Assembly (NCBI RefSeq): GCF_000471625.1
Contig: NZ_AUSW01000035.1
Coordinates: forward strand, 332,838-396,837
Length of the DNA: 64,000 bases
Direction: 5' to 3'
DNA from: Psychrobacter aquaticus CMS 56
GTDB lineage: Bacteria; Pseudomonadota; Gammaproteobacteria; Pseudomonadales; Moraxellaceae
Positions 63,783 to 64,000 of the stretch are shown piece after piece. How positions within the stretch are numbered: the stretch's first letter is position 1; every line of letters begins with the position of its first letter. The notes beneath the pieces are model-generated. The model ran no database searches and was not told where the DNA came from. It saw only the letters and a program-made list of their open reading frames with translations. The translations under genes were made by a program, and so were the position numbers.

Positions 63783-64000
63783 TTACATGTAATTATCAGA
63801 AAACAATTTATTAAGCTCTAATTGCTCATCATCAAAGAAAATACTAGGTGCACCAAAAATAGCATCCATCATGACTTGATCGGCAGTGGCGTTCTCAAAG
63901 ATTTTCTCGCTTTTAATCACCTCAAACAAGTTCTTAAAGGCCAAATTGATTTTTTTACGTTCATCGCCTTCAGGATAAGCTTTGTGAAATCCACTATATA
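63783..64000 (-). CDS. C-terminal fragment of an island gene (runs off right edge)
   Basis: The minus-strand frame is open from the window edge to a TAA at 63783-63785, giving 72 C-terminal residues (FHKAYPEGDERKKINLAFKN ... FFDDEQLELNKLFSDNYM). The helical, acidic end resembles the tail of a large cytosolic enzyme, but I cannot name the family from this fragment. Composition is consistent with island cargo. Confidence 0.6.
   Translation of the reverse strand, partial: YSGFHKAYPEGDERKKINLAFKNLFEVIKSEKIFENATADQVMMDAIFGAPSIFFDDEQLELNKLFSDNYM

Noticed and set aside
1..64000. CRISPR arrays and rRNA genes
   Set aside because: No regularly spaced repeat array and no rRNA sequence was noticed.

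Overview
The window looks like chromosomal DNA of a Psychrobacter-like member of the Moraxellaceae. The assignment is inference from moderate GC, AT-rich intergenic gaps and gene content: the AcnD/PrpF branch of the methylcitrate cycle, a CstA/cory-CC-star/ArsA group, a DUF2868-DUF3482 pair and a recC-recB-recD cluster. No taxonomic marker gene is present, so the genus is not proven.

Region 1, 1-2.2 kb: the 5' part of a circularly permuted ATP-grasp gene (minus strand) and a GDSL esterase lipoprotein. Region 2, 2.2-17.6 kb, is the most unusual part. A minus-strand operon encodes, in order of transcription, a 1126-aa BRCT protein, a WD40-like protein that appears to be the frameshifted front end of a giant HEAT/ARM-repeat protein, a winged-helix/SWIM zinc-finger protein, and a reverse transcriptase with retron signature motifs. 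About 240 bp upstream of the first gene, on the opposite strand, lies a complete retron-type ncRNA (msr-msd): promoter, a1, TTAGC priming guanosine, two msr hairpins, a very long msd hairpin, a2 and an intrinsic terminator. The ARM/WHSWIM/RT set matches what I remember of the predicted type XIII retrons. The ncRNA is divergently transcribed and lies 13.6 kb from its RT.

Region 3, 17.7-24.5 kb: a RhuM-Fic protein next to the retron ncRNA, then MtfA, small envelope proteins, a GST-like protein, a medium-chain dehydrogenase and a single-pass membrane protein. Region 4, 24.7-35.6 kb: a LysR regulator, an Nramp-related transporter lacking the usual metal-binding motif, and propionate degradation genes prpB-prpC-acnD-prpF. 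A ParE/RelE-type toxin-antitoxin pair and a broken YefM-type antitoxin interrupt this cluster between acnD and prpF, and two AT-rich genes of unknown function follow it.

Region 5, 35.6-47.4 kb: ABC exporter, acetyltransferase, SDR, DUF2868/DUF3482 GTPase pair, ArsA-like ATPase, cory-CC-star protein, CstA, a hypothetical gene and a purine phosphoribosyltransferase. Region 6, 47.5-59.4 kb: mepB-like gene and recD-recB-recC on the minus strand, with recD split by a one-base frameshift. Region 7, 59.9-64 kb: two hypothetical genes, tRNA-Arg(CCT), and a tyrosine integrase immediately downstream that marks the start of an integrated island running off the right edge.
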